Below, one piece after another: positions 26,980-35,391 of a stretch of DNA of 53,629 nt (its first letter is position 1; the number at the start of each line of letters is the position of its first letter). The position numbers and the translations under genes were made by a program. Below the pieces are notes generated by a model. It did not search any database and was not told the origin of the DNA. It worked only from the letters and a program-made list of their open reading frames with translations. Origin of the DNA: Ignavibacteriota bacterium (GTDB taxonomy: Bacteria; Bacteroidota; Ignavibacteria; UBA10030); the NCBI GenBank assembly GCA_003162695.1, contig PMML01000026.1, forward strand, positions 1-53,629, written 5' to 3'.

Positions 26980-27744
26980 TTATTTCTTTACTTTTGCCAT
27001 TTCGAGGAACGGCGTAATCAAGTCGATCGGAACCGGGAAGATGGTCGTGGAGTTGTTCTCGGTTGCGATTTCGCGGAGCGTTTGCAGATAGCGCAATGTA
27101 AGAGCGCTCGGCTGCTCGCTCAATATTTTTGCAGCATCGGAAAGGCGCTGCGAGGCCTGAAATTCACCTTCGGCGGCAATGACTTTGGATCGGCGTTCGC
27201 GTTCTGCTTCCGCCTGTTTTGCCATGGCACGCTGCATTTCCTGCGGCAGGTCGATCTGCTTCACTTCGACGTTGGATACTTTAATGCCCCATGGCTCCGT
27301 ATGCGAGTCGATGATCTGCTGCAATTTCTGGTTGATTTTATCGCGCTGCGAAAGCAGATCGTCTAATTCCGATTGTCCCAAAACGCTTCGCAGGGTCGTT
27401 TGTGAAAGCTGGGAAGTGGCAAACAAATAATTCTCTACATCGATAACAGCTTTCTCCGGCTGCATGACGCGGAAGTAAATGACGGCATTGACCTTGACGG
27501 AAACGTTGTCCTGTGTGATGATATCCTGAGAAGGGACATCCATAACGACCGTGCGCAGGCTGACCTTGACCATGCGGTCGATACCGGGCCATAGCCAAAT
27601 AAGGCCGGGTCCCTTGACGCCGATCGAACGGCCGAGGCGAAAGATAACGCCGCGTTCGTATTCCCGCAGAATTTTAATGGAATTGCTGGCGAGGATAATA
27701 AAAAAAAGAACAAGAACAAAAGTCAAAAGAAAATCGGGTCCCAT
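26980..27744 (-). CDS. Slipin / stomatin-like SPFH protein
   Basis: A 254-residue membrane scaffold protein. One N-terminal helix ([19 protein letters not shown]) is followed by the SPFH domain: [36 protein letters not shown]-type strand [20 protein letters not shown], a coiled-coil [18 protein letters not shown] and the C-terminal [16 protein letters not shown]. Such proteins form oligomeric rings in the inner membrane. The NfeD partner lies three bases upstream, and AGGAG inside the nfeD end serves this start. NfeD proteases are known to cleave their slipin partner. Confidence 0.93.
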   Translation of the reverse strand: MGPDFLLTFVLVLFFIILASNSIKILREYERGVIFRLGRSIGVKGPGLIWLWPGIDRMVKVSLRTVVMDVPSQDIITQDNVSVKVNAVIYFRVMQPEKAVIDVENYLFATSQLSQTTLRSVLGQSELDDLLSQRDKINQKLQQIIDSHTEPWGIKVSNVEVKQIDLPQEMQRAMAKQAEAERERRSKVIAAEGEFQASQRLSDAAKILSEQPSALTLRYLQTLREIATENNSTTIFPVPIDLITPFLEMAKVKK

Positions 27745-27747
27745 AAA

Positions 27748-29040
27748 TTACTCCTTTGTTTGTGGTAAGGGTTCGACAGAGAGGGTTAAATTTTCGATTC
27801 GTACGACGCGAACAGGCGTGCCCCGTGCGATCTTTCCGGAAATTGAAACCGCATTCCAGATTTCGCCGCGGATATGAATGGTGCCGCTGGGATTCAGCAC
27901 TTCGGCGGTTTCACCGGTCATGCCGATGATAGCTTCCTGGCCGTTCACGGGTTTGAGCCGCTGCGCTCTGAGTCCGAGACCGATCAGAAAAATAAAAAAG
28001 GCAGCCGTCGCAATTACGGTGAGAGCAACCACCGACCATGAAAGCTCGACGACTTCCAGTGCAGAATGAACGCGTATAAGCATAAGAGAACCGAGAATGA
28101 GTGATAGAATTCCGCCGGCAGTCAGCATACCGTGGCTGGTTATTTTAATTTCAAGGACAAAAAGGATAACGCCGAAAACAATCAATCCAAGTCCTGCATA
28201 ATTAATCGGCAGGGTCTGCATGGAATAGAGCGCCAGCGTCATGCTGACAACGCCGACAATTCCGGGAAAGATCAATCCGGGATTGTACAGCTCAAAGAGC
28301 AAACCGAAAATACCCAGCATAAATAAAATATACGTAATGTTTGGATCGCTGAGAGTGTCTAAAAATTTTTCAGTAAAATCCATTTCGATGACGTGTACCG
28401 ACGAACCGCGTGTGTGAATCGTTCGGATTCCTGCAGCCGTTTCGACCTGTTTTCCGTCGATCTGGATAAGAAGGCTGTCCAGATTCTTTGCAATGCAATC
28501 GATTACGTTCTTTTGCAGCGCTTCGGTTTCCGTAATTGCCTTGCTTTCGCGCACTGCCTCTTCCGCCCATGCAAGATTGCGTTTGCGCTTTTCGGCAATC
28601 GTACGTATAAACGCGGCGGCATCATTCGTGACTTTCTCGTTCATGACGGAATCTGTTTTTCCCTGCATATCGACAGGATGAGCTGCGCCTATATTGGTAC
28701 CCGGAGCCATGGCGGCGATATGCGCTGCCATCGTAATAAAGGCGCCGGCGGAACCGGCATGAGCGCCTCCCGGAGAAACATAGACAACGATCGGAATTTC
28801 GGATTCGAGGAATGACCGGACGATAGCGCGGGTCGATGTCAGCAACCCGCCTGGAGTATTTAATTGGACGACGACACATTCCGCATGCTGGTCCTGTGCC
28901 TGCTCTATACCATGCTGGAGGTAGTCTGCGGAAGCCGGATCTACCATCCCCTCAAGTTTCAAGACGACGACAGATTGGCCGTGGAGGACCGATGGAGAGA
29001 AGCAGGCATAAAGAAAGAAGGAGATAAGCAGATGTTTCAT
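27748..29040 (-). CDS. nfeD: NfeD-family membrane serine protease (long form)
   Basis: A 430-residue long-form NfeD. A signal peptide (MKHLLISFFLYACFSPSVLHG) precedes a ClpP-class protease domain: VVVQLNTPGGLLTSTRAIV, VYVSPGGAHAGSAGAFI with Ser97 as nucleophile, and MNEKVTNDAAAFIR with Lys136 as candidate partner of the Ser-Lys dyad. Four or five membrane helices and a C-terminal OB-fold (GMTGETAEVLNPSGTIHIRG) follow. GGAGG six bases before ATG 29040 sets the start; the frame runs on upstream only because it passes through two tRNA genes. It pairs with the slipin downstream. Confidence 0.93.
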   Translation of the reverse strand: MKHLLISFFLYACFSPSVLHGQSVVVLKLEGMVDPASADYLQHGIEQAQDQHAECVVVQLNTPGGLLTSTRAIVRSFLESEIPIVVYVSPGGAHAGSAGAFITMAAHIAAMAPGTNIGAAHPVDMQGKTDSVMNEKVTNDAAAFIRTIAEKRKRNLAWAEEAVRESKAITETEALQKNVIDCIAKNLDSLLIQIDGKQVETAAGIRTIHTRGSSVHVIEMDFTEKFLDTLSDPNITYILFMLGIFGLLFELYNPGLIFPGIVGVVSMTLALYSMQTLPINYAGLGLIVFGVILFVLEIKITSHGMLTAGGILSLILGSLMLIRVHSALEVVELSWSVVALTVIATAAFFIFLIGLGLRAQRLKPVNGQEAIIGMTGETAEVLNPSGTIHIRGEIWNAVSISGKIARGTPVRVVRIENLTLSVEPLPQTKE

Positions 29041-29100
29041 AAACGACCTCCGGCGGCATTGATGGATCAGGTTTGGTGTGTCAGCCGCTTTGAATGTCAG

Positions 29101-29187
29101 CGGAAGGGGAGGGATTCGAACCCTCGATAGCCTTGCGGCTACTCCGGTTTTCGAGACCGGTCGATTCAACCACTCTCGCACCCTTCC
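29101..29187 (-). tRNA. tRNA-Ser (anticodon CGA)
   Basis: An 87-base class II tRNA. Acceptor GGAAGGG/CCCTTCC, D-arm GTGGTTGAATCGACC, anticodon stem CCGGT/ACCGG with loop CTCGAAA (CGA), variable arm TAGCC-GCAA-GGCTA, T-arm GAGGGTTCGAATCCCTC, discriminator G. CCA is not encoded. It reads UCG. Confidence 0.95.
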
Positions 29188-29199
29188 AAGTGGTTTCTG

Positions 29200-29286
29200 C
29201 GGAGAGAGTGGGATTCGAACCCACGGTACGGTTTCCCGCACACACGCTTTCCAGGCGAGCCAGTTCAACCACTCCTGCATCTCTCC
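29200..29286 (-). tRNA. tRNA-Ser (anticodon GGA)
   Basis: An 87-base class II tRNA. Acceptor GGAGAGA/TCTCTCC, loop CTGGAAA (GGA) between CTCGC and GCGTG with one T-T mismatch, a long variable arm, T-arm GTGGGTTCGAATCCCAC, discriminator G, no encoded CCA. It reads UCC and UCU. It is 12 bases upstream of the other tRNA-Ser, so both are likely processed from one transcript. Confidence 0.95.
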
Positions 29287-29361
29287 AAAAGTCTGTTCTC
29301 GCCCTGAAAAAAGGGAAAAAATAGAACTCCGATCAATGTGTTTTTCCTTAATCGGACTTTT

Positions 29362-29389
29362 AATATACGCAGAAGTAGAGAAAAATCAA
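29362..29389 (-). promoter_or_regulatory. Candidate promoter of the tRNA-Ser pair
   Basis: On the minus strand, TTGATT (plus 29384-29389), 16-base spacer, TATATT (plus 29362-29367), about 75 bases before the first tRNA. It may also drive nfeD. Confidence 0.45.
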
Positions 29390-29475
29390 AGAAACCTTCT
29401 TCCGGGTTCCGTTGTTTAATCCATTGGATGGGAGATTCAAATTAAAAACAATCAATAAAACGGAAGGAAATGCTC

Positions 29476-29940
29476 ATGGCGCTTACGATCGGAAATGACG
29501 CCCCTGATTTTTTACTTTTTGATACGGACAAAAAAGAACGAACACTCAAGGAATTTGCTTCTCGAAAAGTGGTTCTTGTATTTTATCCCGGGGCATTTAC
29601 AAGTGTCTGCACAAAAGAATTATGCACGTTCAGAGATTCTCTCGCACAGTTTAATTTGCTCGAAGCTCAAGTCCTCGGTGTGAGCGTCGATGCACCGTTT
29701 GCCAACAAGGCTTTTGCAGCCGAGAATCATTTGCAGTTTCCCTTGCTGAGCGATTATACCCGGGGAACCAGTAAGGCATACGGCGGCGTGCATGAAGATT
29801 TTGCCGGACTGAAAGGCTATTCGACTTCCAAGAGAGCGGTCTTTATTATCGATGAAGAGGGGAAAATTCTCTATCGCTGGGTATCGGAAAATCCCGGTGT
29901 TGAACCGAACTATGATGAAGTGATTAAAGCTCTCGCATAA
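29476..29940 (+). CDS. Peroxiredoxin (AhpE/BCP-like)
   Basis: A 154-residue thiol peroxidase. The peroxidatic cysteine is Cys45 in YPGAFTSVCTKELC, and Cys50 five residues on may be the resolving cysteine (numbering from ATG 29476). It starts with the usual IGNDAPDFLLFDTDK strand. ATG 29476 is preferred over 29470 because AAGGA at 29464-29468 lies seven bases before it. The gene appears monocistronic and is followed by an inverted repeat (29951-29983). It shares the function of the next gene but is clearly divergent from it. Confidence 0.92.
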   Translation: MALTIGNDAPDFLLFDTDKKERTLKEFASRKVVLVFYPGAFTSVCTKELCTFRDSLAQFNLLEAQVLGVSVDAPFANKAFAAENHLQFPLLSDYTRGTSKAYGGVHEDFAGLKGYSTSKRAVFIIDEEGKILYRWVSENPGVEPNYDEVIKALA

Positions 29941-29950
29941 TCGATTCCCG

Positions 29951-29983
29951 GCGTCCGGGACTGCAGCGCACGTTTCCGGACGC
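29951..29983 (+). other. Inverted repeat between the peroxiredoxin genes
   Basis: GCGTCCGG (29951-29958) and CCGGACGC (29976-29983) flank a 17-nt spacer, just after the first peroxiredoxin stop. It lacks a T tract. The rest of 29984-30169 shows no gene. Confidence 0.4.
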
Positions 29984-30169
29984 GCGCTCCTGACATCTCT
30001 GTTTTATCAAAACCATGAGATGTGGACGAGAACTCATAAATTGAAAAGAGAAGCCGCGAATCCGTCCTGCCGTTTTGTAATGGAAGGGAAATTTATTGAA
30101 AACAGGCTCTTCGTCAGCATCTCGCGATTGAATTTCTCGAATTAATTCTGCTTCTTAAGGATAAGAACA

Positions 30170-30622
30170 ATGATAAAGGTCGGCGATAAAGCTCCGGATT
30201 TTCATCTCCCGGCTTCCGGCGGGAAAACTGTAAGCCTCCATGATTATAAAGGCAAAAAAATTATTCTGTATTTTTACCCTAAGGATATGACCTCCGGCTG
30301 TACAAGAGAGGCCTGTGCGTTTCAGGAAGCTCTTCCGGTGCTTTCCCGAAGGAAAACAGTCGTTATCGGTGTAAGCGCGGATAGCGCCGTATCGCATGAT
30401 AAATTTTCTCAGAAGAATAATTTACGCTTCATACTGGCCAGCGACGGGCAAAAAGAAACGGCAAAAGCGTATGGCGTCTGGAAGGAAAAATCGATGTACG
30501 GGAGAAAATATTTCGGCATCGAACGCACGACTTTCATTCTTGACGAAGACGGTGTTGTCCGTTATATTTTTCCCAAAGTGAAAGTGGATGGGCATGTGCA
30601 AGAACTTTTGAAAGTGCTGTAA
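30170..30622 (+). CDS. bcp: Thioredoxin-dependent thiol peroxidase (BCP/PrxQ)
   Basis: A 150-residue peroxiredoxin of the BCP/PrxQ class reducing hydrogen and organic peroxides with thioredoxin. The active site is FYPKDMTSGCTREAC, with peroxidatic Cys44 and resolving Cys49, the C-x4-C spacing of this class. VGDKAPDFHLPASGG and the late RTTFILDEDGVVRYIF strand are also typical. AAGGA lies upstream of ATG 30170. queD follows after two bases, so peroxidase and pterin genes share a transcript. Confidence 0.95.
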   Translation: MIKVGDKAPDFHLPASGGKTVSLHDYKGKKIILYFYPKDMTSGCTREACAFQEALPVLSRRKTVVIGVSADSAVSHDKFSQKNNLRFILASDGQKETAKAYGVWKEKSMYGRKYFGIERTTFILDEDGVVRYIFPKVKVDGHVQELLKVL

Positions 30623-30624
30623 CG

Positions 30625-31032
30625 ATGCCAGTTGTCTATATTACAAGGCGGGAATGTTTTTGTGCCTCACATATCCTGGGCAGCGAGCATTATTCCCGCG
30701 AGCGCAACCTTGAAGTGTTCGGATCGTGCGCGGCGCTCCATGGACATAATTATGAAATGGAAGTGACCATTGCCGGTGAAGTTCAGGAAGAAACCGGCTA
30801 TGTCGTCGATTTAAAAAAAATTAAAGAATTGATCAGGTCGGAGATCATCCGCAAGGTCGATCACCGTCATCTCAATACGGATGTCGATTTCTTGAAGGGA
30901 GTCAACCCGACAGCCGAGAATCTGGCGCGGATATTCTGGGATATTTTGAAACAGAAGATTCCTTCCGGAGCATTGTACTCCATCCGTTTGCGTGAAACGG
31001 AAAATAATGTGGTCGAATACCGAGGCGGGTAA
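30625..31032 (+). CDS. queD: 6-carboxytetrahydropterin / 6-pyruvoyltetrahydropterin synthase family protein
   Basis: A 135-residue T-fold enzyme acting on 7,8-dihydroneopterin triphosphate. Zinc ligands are His16 (CASHIL) and His39 and His41 in CAALHGHNY. The C-x3-HGH pattern is the QueD signature, with Cys35 as catalytic thiol. DHRHLN and the Glu near RLRETENN complete the site. QueD serves queuosine synthesis; close relatives (PTPS) serve biopterin. The neighbours folE, which makes its substrate, and an SDR leave both readings open. Confidence 0.9.
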   Translation: MPVVYITRRECFCASHILGSEHYSRERNLEVFGSCAALHGHNYEMEVTIAGEVQEETGYVVDLKKIKELIRSEIIRKVDHRHLNTDVDFLKGVNPTAENLARIFWDILKQKIPSGALYSIRLRETENNVVEYRGG

Positions 31033-31613
31033 TGGCAAAGAAAGAGAAGAAAAGAACGGAATATCTGGTGCGTGAACTGCTCAAGGAGATCGATAAGGAC
31101 CCGGATCGCGAAGGACTTCAGAAAACGCCCCAGCGCGTTGCAAAAATGTACGACTTTTTAACCCGCGGCTATCATCAGGATGTTGACGTTGTTATTAATG
31201 GGGCTATTTTTAACGAGCGGTACAGTGAAATGGTCATCGTCAAGGATATCGATTTCTTTTCCCTCTGCGAGCATCATCTTGTCCCGTTTTTTGGCAAAGC
31301 ACATATTGCGTATATACCCAACGGAAAGATTATCGGACTGAGCAAGCTGCCCCGGATTGTGGAAATTTTTGCTCGGCGCCTGCAGGTGCAGGAACGAATG
31401 ACCCAGCAGATTGCAGAAACGATTTATACGCATCTCAATCCGCTCGGCGTTGCTGTCGTACTGGAAGCTCATCATCTGTGCATGATGATGCGCGGAGTGG
31501 AAAAAATCGGCTCCATTGCAACGACCAGCGCAATGCTCGGTGCATTTCGCAATGATGTCAAAACACGAAGCGAATTCCTGACTCTCATCAACCAGCGGCA
31601 CGAAAATGACTGA
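31032..31613 (+). CDS. folE: GTP cyclohydrolase I
   Basis: A 193-residue zinc enzyme converting GTP to 7,8-dihydroneopterin triphosphate, the shared first step of folate, queuosine and biopterin synthesis. Zinc ligands are Cys79 and His82 ([10 protein letters not shown]) and Cys150 ([11 protein letters not shown]). [20 protein letters not shown] is the conserved helix. It begins on the last base of the queD stop (TAATG) and its end overlaps the SDR start by eight bases, so the three genes are coupled. Confidence 0.97.
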   Translation: MAKKEKKRTEYLVRELLKEIDKDPDREGLQKTPQRVAKMYDFLTRGYHQDVDVVINGAIFNERYSEMVIVKDIDFFSLCEHHLVPFFGKAHIAYIPNGKIIGLSKLPRIVEIFARRLQVQERMTQQIAETIYTHLNPLGVAVVLEAHHLCMMMRGVEKIGSIATTSAMLGAFRNDVKTRSEFLTLINQRHEND

Positions 31614-32331
31614 CCAGGGGCGCAGAATCTGGATTACCGGCGCCAGCAGCGGCATCGGTGCGGAAACGGCAAAATGTTTTGCAATCCACGGCGATCGAGT
31701 CTTTGCGACAGCACGGTCGGAAGAAAAGCTTCGGCATCTGAAAACAGAAATCGAAGCTTCGCATGCTTCATGTGAAATATCGGTCTGCGATGTCTGCGAT
31801 GAATCGTCTGTTGCCGGAGCCGGGCGGAAAGTTCTTGAACGCTTCGGCGGTCTGGATATGCTGATCAATAATGCCGGAGTGACTTACTTTAAAGATTTTA
31901 TAGAAACAACGGTTCAAGAATTCGATCATGTAGTCAACACGAATCTTCGCGGCCCGTTTTTATGCACACAGGCGGTTCTGCCAGCGATGATTGCACAAGG
32001 AAGCGGCCTGATCCTGAATGTTCTTTCGTTTGTTACAAAACAAGTGTATACGAAATCCGCAGCCTATGCAGCATCCAAAGCGGGAGCGGAAGCGATGATG
32101 AATGTCCTTCGTGCGGAAGTACGACGGCGTGGAATTCGGATCGTGAATATTTATCCCGGTGCCGTCCGGACTCCCATCTGGCCGGAACAGCAGCGCCGCA
32201 AATATGCCGATCAGATGCTTGATCCGCAGGAGACCGCGGAAATGCTGTACCAAATCTCCCTGCAACCCTCTTCCCTCATGGTCGAAGAATTAACGTTCCG
32301 CCCGCAAGGTGGGGATATATCGTTTCATTAA
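31606..32331 (+). CDS. Short-chain dehydrogenase/reductase
   Basis: A 241-residue classical SDR. The NAD(P) loop TGASSGIG is at 11-18, NNAG at 88-91, and the catalytic triad is Ser141, Tyr154 and Lys158 (YAASK). The substrate loop ends with PGAVRTPIW. By itself the sequence does not give the substrate. Coupling to folE and queD suggests a pterin substrate, for example a sepiapterin-reductase-like step, which is inference. Reductases of fatty-acyl or sugar substrates would look alike. Confidence 0.85.
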   Translation: MTDQGRRIWITGASSGIGAETAKCFAIHGDRVFATARSEEKLRHLKTEIEASHASCEISVCDVCDESSVAGAGRKVLERFGGLDMLINNAGVTYFKDFIETTVQEFDHVVNTNLRGPFLCTQAVLPAMIAQGSGLILNVLSFVTKQVYTKSAAYAASKAGAEAMMNVLRAEVRRRGIRIVNIYPGAVRTPIWPEQQRRKYADQMLDPQETAEMLYQISLQPSSLMVEELTFRPQGGDISFH

Positions 32332-32428
32332 AAAATGCAGCTCTATGATTCTTTGCTAAAAGGTTGAATATCGGCGGTTTTTGAAGAGTCTTTCCGGAGT
32401 AGAAAATCGGAAAACGATGATTTGAATC

Positions 32429-32457
32429 TTGAAAGATGCCGGTGTGTTTGGTATATT
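32429..32457 (+). promoter_or_regulatory. Promoter of the TPR lipoprotein gene
   Basis: TTGAAA (32429-32434), 17-base spacer, TATATT (32452-32457), 15 bases before the start codon. Confidence 0.6.
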
Positions 32458-32472
32458 GAAAGAGCAAAGACG

Positions 32473-34620
32473 ATGAGCAAGCAATTCTTTTGGCTGACCC
32501 TTTTGACGCTCCTTCTCCTTTTATGTTTCCTGATGGGAGGATGTGCTGTTTTATCGCCTGTCGGAAAGGCAATCGCATCCGGGTACGATAATATGGTTGC
32601 GTATTTTAATACCTATTACGATGCCAAGCAGACATTCGATGAGGCGGAAGAAGATACAAAGGCCTTTCTCCTTACACAACGGGGGAAAGAGGTCTTGCCG
32701 CCGCTTCCTGCCGACCTATTAAAAAGATTTGATAAAGTTATCGATAAGTGCTCTAGTATTTTAGCATTCCACAGGACCAGTTCGTCGGCAGACGATGCGC
32801 TGTTTTTGATCGGCAAATCGTTTTTTTATCAGCAGGAATATATAAAAGCAGAAAAAAAATTCAACGAGTTAATTTCACGATATCCGAACGGCGACAGGTA
32901 TTCTGAAGCGTGTCTTTGGTCGATACGGACATTGGAACGGCAAAACCGGACAGCGGAAGCGATGGAGGCGGCAGAAACTTTTCTGGTGAGAATGGAACAG
33001 GAAAAGAACCGGGAACTGCAGTATCAATGCCTTCTTGAAATCGGGGTGATGAATCAACAGCAAAGACTATTTGCCGAAGCCGCGGATCAATTTTCAAAGG
33101 CGCAGTTGGTGGCGGGCAGCGACAAAGATCAAATTCCTCTCTTGTACGGATTGGGAGATTGTGCGTATGCGCAAAGGAATGATACGGCGGCAGCGGAATT
33201 CTACCTTGCTATTCCAAAGCTCGATCCCGACTTGTACGATCTTTTCAGAAGCAGAATGAATGCAGCTATTGTCTATCGGCAGGGAGGAATGCCGGCTAAG
33301 TCGCTTGCCCTTCTCAATGTAATGATTGACGATTATCGCATGAAGGAATATAGAGGATATTTATATCTTGAACGAGGACGCACCGAGCGTAAACTTTATA
33401 GAATGCAGGCCGCTCTCGACGATTTTCACTATGTTGATACTACATCCCGACAAAATTCCCTTACGTATGAAGCCTCGTATGAAATCGGTTCTCTCGATGA
33501 AAAAATAATAAGAGATTATCCGGCTGCATTGATTGCGTATACGAGATCCACTGCAGCGCCCGGCGGCTGGTATATCGATTCTGCCCGTCAAAGGACCCGG
33601 GCTTTGAGCCTCTATTTGGAAGCACAGCAGAGATTATGGAAGGCAGACAGTCTTCTCAGCATACGCTGGGATACGGTGACGGCTTTTCGTATCGATTCTT
33701 CCGTATCTGTCTCCAGGGATTCTGTGAGCAGGGGAAAAAGGGCTCAAAAATTTATTCCCCCGTCCCCCGATTCTCTACAGGCGGTCAAATCCGTTTCTTA
33801 TCAGGAAATTGGAGACGTGCTGTACGCTGAAATGGATATGCCGGATTCTGCCCTCAGTTCGTATCTCAAAGCAGAGGCGCTCTGCAGGGACAGTGTGCAG
33901 CTGCCGCGCATCCTTTTTGTTCTTTCTGAACTGGCAAACATCGATTCCGTCAAAGCGCCGCTTTCTTCTGCTGAATATTTGAAAAGCATTATTCGCCGAT
34001 ATCCGGAGTCGCCTTACGCCAATCAGGCACGCCGCAATTTGGGATGGGCCGTTGTAGAAGAAAAAACGGATTCTGCAAAAGGATTCTACGAACAGGGAGA
34101 ACATGCGATCGACAAGGGGCAGTTTGTGCAGGCTCTTGAAAATTTCAGCGAGATAGAAAAACGGTATCCCTTGTCTCCTCTCGCAGCGAAGAGTGTGTTT
34201 GCAAAAGGATGGATATATGAGTATAGATTAAAAAAATACGACAGCGCTGCGGTCCAGTATAAAATTTTAGAGAGAAAATATACATCCTCCTCTTTTGCCC
34301 GAATCGTTCACGGCCGGACTCTCGAAGAGAATTTGACCGATGCTCATTCTGATACGCTTAAAAGAGCTCTTCCCGATACAGCCAAAGGGATTTTTCCCGG
34401 CGTGCTTAAAAGAACTCTTCCCGATACGGTCAAAGGGATTCTTCCCGGCATGCTTAAAAAAACTGTTGTTGACACGGTTAAGAGGGCTTTTCCTGATACA
34501 CTCAAAAACGTTTTGCCTGATACACTGAGCGGATCTGTCCCTATACGGCAAAAACAGGCAGTCCCTGCAGAGCATGATACGATTCGTAAAGTCTCACAAA
34601 GCAAAATCATGGTGGATTGA
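32473..34620 (+). CDS. TPR-rich lipoprotein with octapeptide-repeat tail (715 aa)
   Basis: A lipoprotein (lipobox LMGGC about residue 24-28, after MSKQFFWLTLLTLLLLLCF) followed by many TPR-like helical repeats. The opening ASGYDNMVAYFNTYYDAKQT is of a kind I associate with long outer-membrane TPR lipoproteins of the Bacteroidota/Chlorobi group, some acting in gliding or secretion. The TPR part includes FLIGKSFFYQQEYIKAEKKF and KGQFVQALENFSEIEKRYPL. The tail contains eight consecutive 8-residue units such as DTLKRALP and DTVKGILP, then a short basic end. ATG 32473 is chosen because the lipoprotein signal starts there. Likely an outer-membrane scaffold; the function is unknown. Confidence 0.8.
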   Translation: MSKQFFWLTLLTLLLLLCFLMGGCAVLSPVGKAIASGYDNMVAYFNTYYDAKQTFDEAEEDTKAFLLTQRGKEVLPPLPADLLKRFDKVIDKCSSILAFHRTSSSADDALFLIGKSFFYQQEYIKAEKKFNELISRYPNGDRYSEACLWSIRTLERQNRTAEAMEAAETFLVRMEQEKNRELQYQCLLEIGVMNQQQRLFAEAADQFSKAQLVAGSDKDQIPLLYGLGDCAYAQRNDTAAAEFYLAIPKLDPDLYDLFRSRMNAAIVYRQGGMPAKSLALLNVMIDDYRMKEYRGYLYLERGRTERKLYRMQAALDDFHYVDTTSRQNSLTYEASYEIGSLDEKIIRDYPAALIAYTRSTAAPGGWYIDSARQRTRALSLYLEAQQRLWKADSLLSIRWDTVTAFRIDSSVSVSRDSVSRGKRAQKFIPPSPDSLQAVKSVSYQEIGDVLYAEMDMPDSALSSYLKAEALCRDSVQLPRILFVLSELANIDSVKAPLSSAEYLKSIIRRYPESPYANQARRNLGWAVVEEKTDSAKGFYEQGEHAIDKGQFVQALENFSEIEKRYPLSPLAAKSVFAKGWIYEYRLKKYDSAAVQYKILERKYTSSSFARIVHGRTLEENLTDAHSDTLKRALPDTAKGIFPGVLKRTLPDTVKGILPGMLKKTVVDTVKRAFPDTLKNVLPDTLSGSVPIRQKQAVPAEHDTIRKVSQSKIMVD
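34351..34542 (+). repeat. Eight tandem 24-bp repeats in the TPR lipoprotein gene
   Basis: Exactly 192 bp encode DTLKRALP, DTAKGIFP, GVLKRTLP, DTVKGILP, GMLKKTVV, DTVKRAFP, DTLKNVLP and DTLSGSVP. The units are diverged but in frame. Confidence 0.85.
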
Positions 34621-34623
34621 TTT

Positions 34624-35391
34624 ATGATTCATGAAATTCTAAAAGTTCAGAGCGTTGAAAAAGTTGCCGTTACGATGTTCCTGCTGCGCCTGCAATCCGC
34701 TGCGATTGCCGGCACGGCAAAGCCAGGTCAATTTCTCAATATCCGAATCGACAGCGGATCGCTGCAGCCTCTTCTGCGCCGTCCCTTCAGCATATCGCGG
34801 ATTGAAGGCGATTCAATCGAACTGCTTATCAGTATTGCAGGCAAAGGGACCGCGAAATTATCGGAAAAGAAAGCCGGCGACACCATCGATGTTATCGGGC
34901 CTTTGGGAAATTCTTTCCGCATCGAAAGCGAGCACACAATGTCTTTGTTGGTTGCAGGCGGCGTAGGCATAGCGCCGTTCCCGTTCCTCTCAAGCGAATT
35001 GCAGAAGAGAGGGAAAAAAGTGGCGGTCTTTGCAGGATTCAGAAGCGCGTCGTTTGTGTTTACACGTTATCTGGATCCTGTGTTGATAGCGACTGAAGAC
35101 GGTTCACAGGGACGCAAAGGAACGGTTATCGATTTGCTGCAGGAGTATGTGCGGGAAAAGCCGATTGGTAAAGCCAAAATATTCGCATGCGGCCCAACGG
35201 CAATGTTGCGTGCGCTGACAGAGTTTGCAAGGCGGGAAGCCTTGTGTTGTGAAATGTCCCTTGAAGGAGAGATGGCCTGCGGTGTAGGTCTCTGTCAGGG
35301 CTGCCCTGTTGAACGCATAGATGGACATCCGAAATTTGCACTCACCTGCAAAGACGGGCCTAACTTTTTTTCAGCGGAAATACGGATATGA
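34624..35391 (+). CDS. pyrK: Dihydroorotate dehydrogenase B, electron transfer subunit
   Basis: A 255-residue FAD and [2Fe-2S] protein that passes electrons from PyrD to NAD+. FAD binding is seen in RRPFSISRI and the NAD part in LLVAGGVGIAPFPFL. The cluster ligands are Cys219, Cys224, Cys227 and Cys242 in ACGVGLCQGC ... TCKDGP. The stop overlaps the pyrD start by ATGA, matching the 1B complex of two subunits. Confidence 0.96.
   Translation: MIHEILKVQSVEKVAVTMFLLRLQSAAIAGTAKPGQFLNIRIDSGSLQPLLRRPFSISRIEGDSIELLISIAGKGTAKLSEKKAGDTIDVIGPLGNSFRIESEHTMSLLVAGGVGIAPFPFLSSELQKRGKKVAVFAGFRSASFVFTRYLDPVLIATEDGSQGRKGTVIDLLQEYVREKPIGKAKIFACGPTAMLRALTEFARREALCCEMSLEGEMACGVGLCQGCPVERIDGHPKFALTCKDGPNFFSAEIRI

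Noticed and set aside
29041-29280. Upstream extension of the nfeD reading frame
   Set aside because: It passes through two tRNA-Ser genes; a GGAGG site and signal peptide place the true start at 29040.
29951-29983. Inverted repeat as terminator of the first peroxiredoxin
   Set aside because: The loop is 17 nt and no T tract follows, so a terminator call is not supported.
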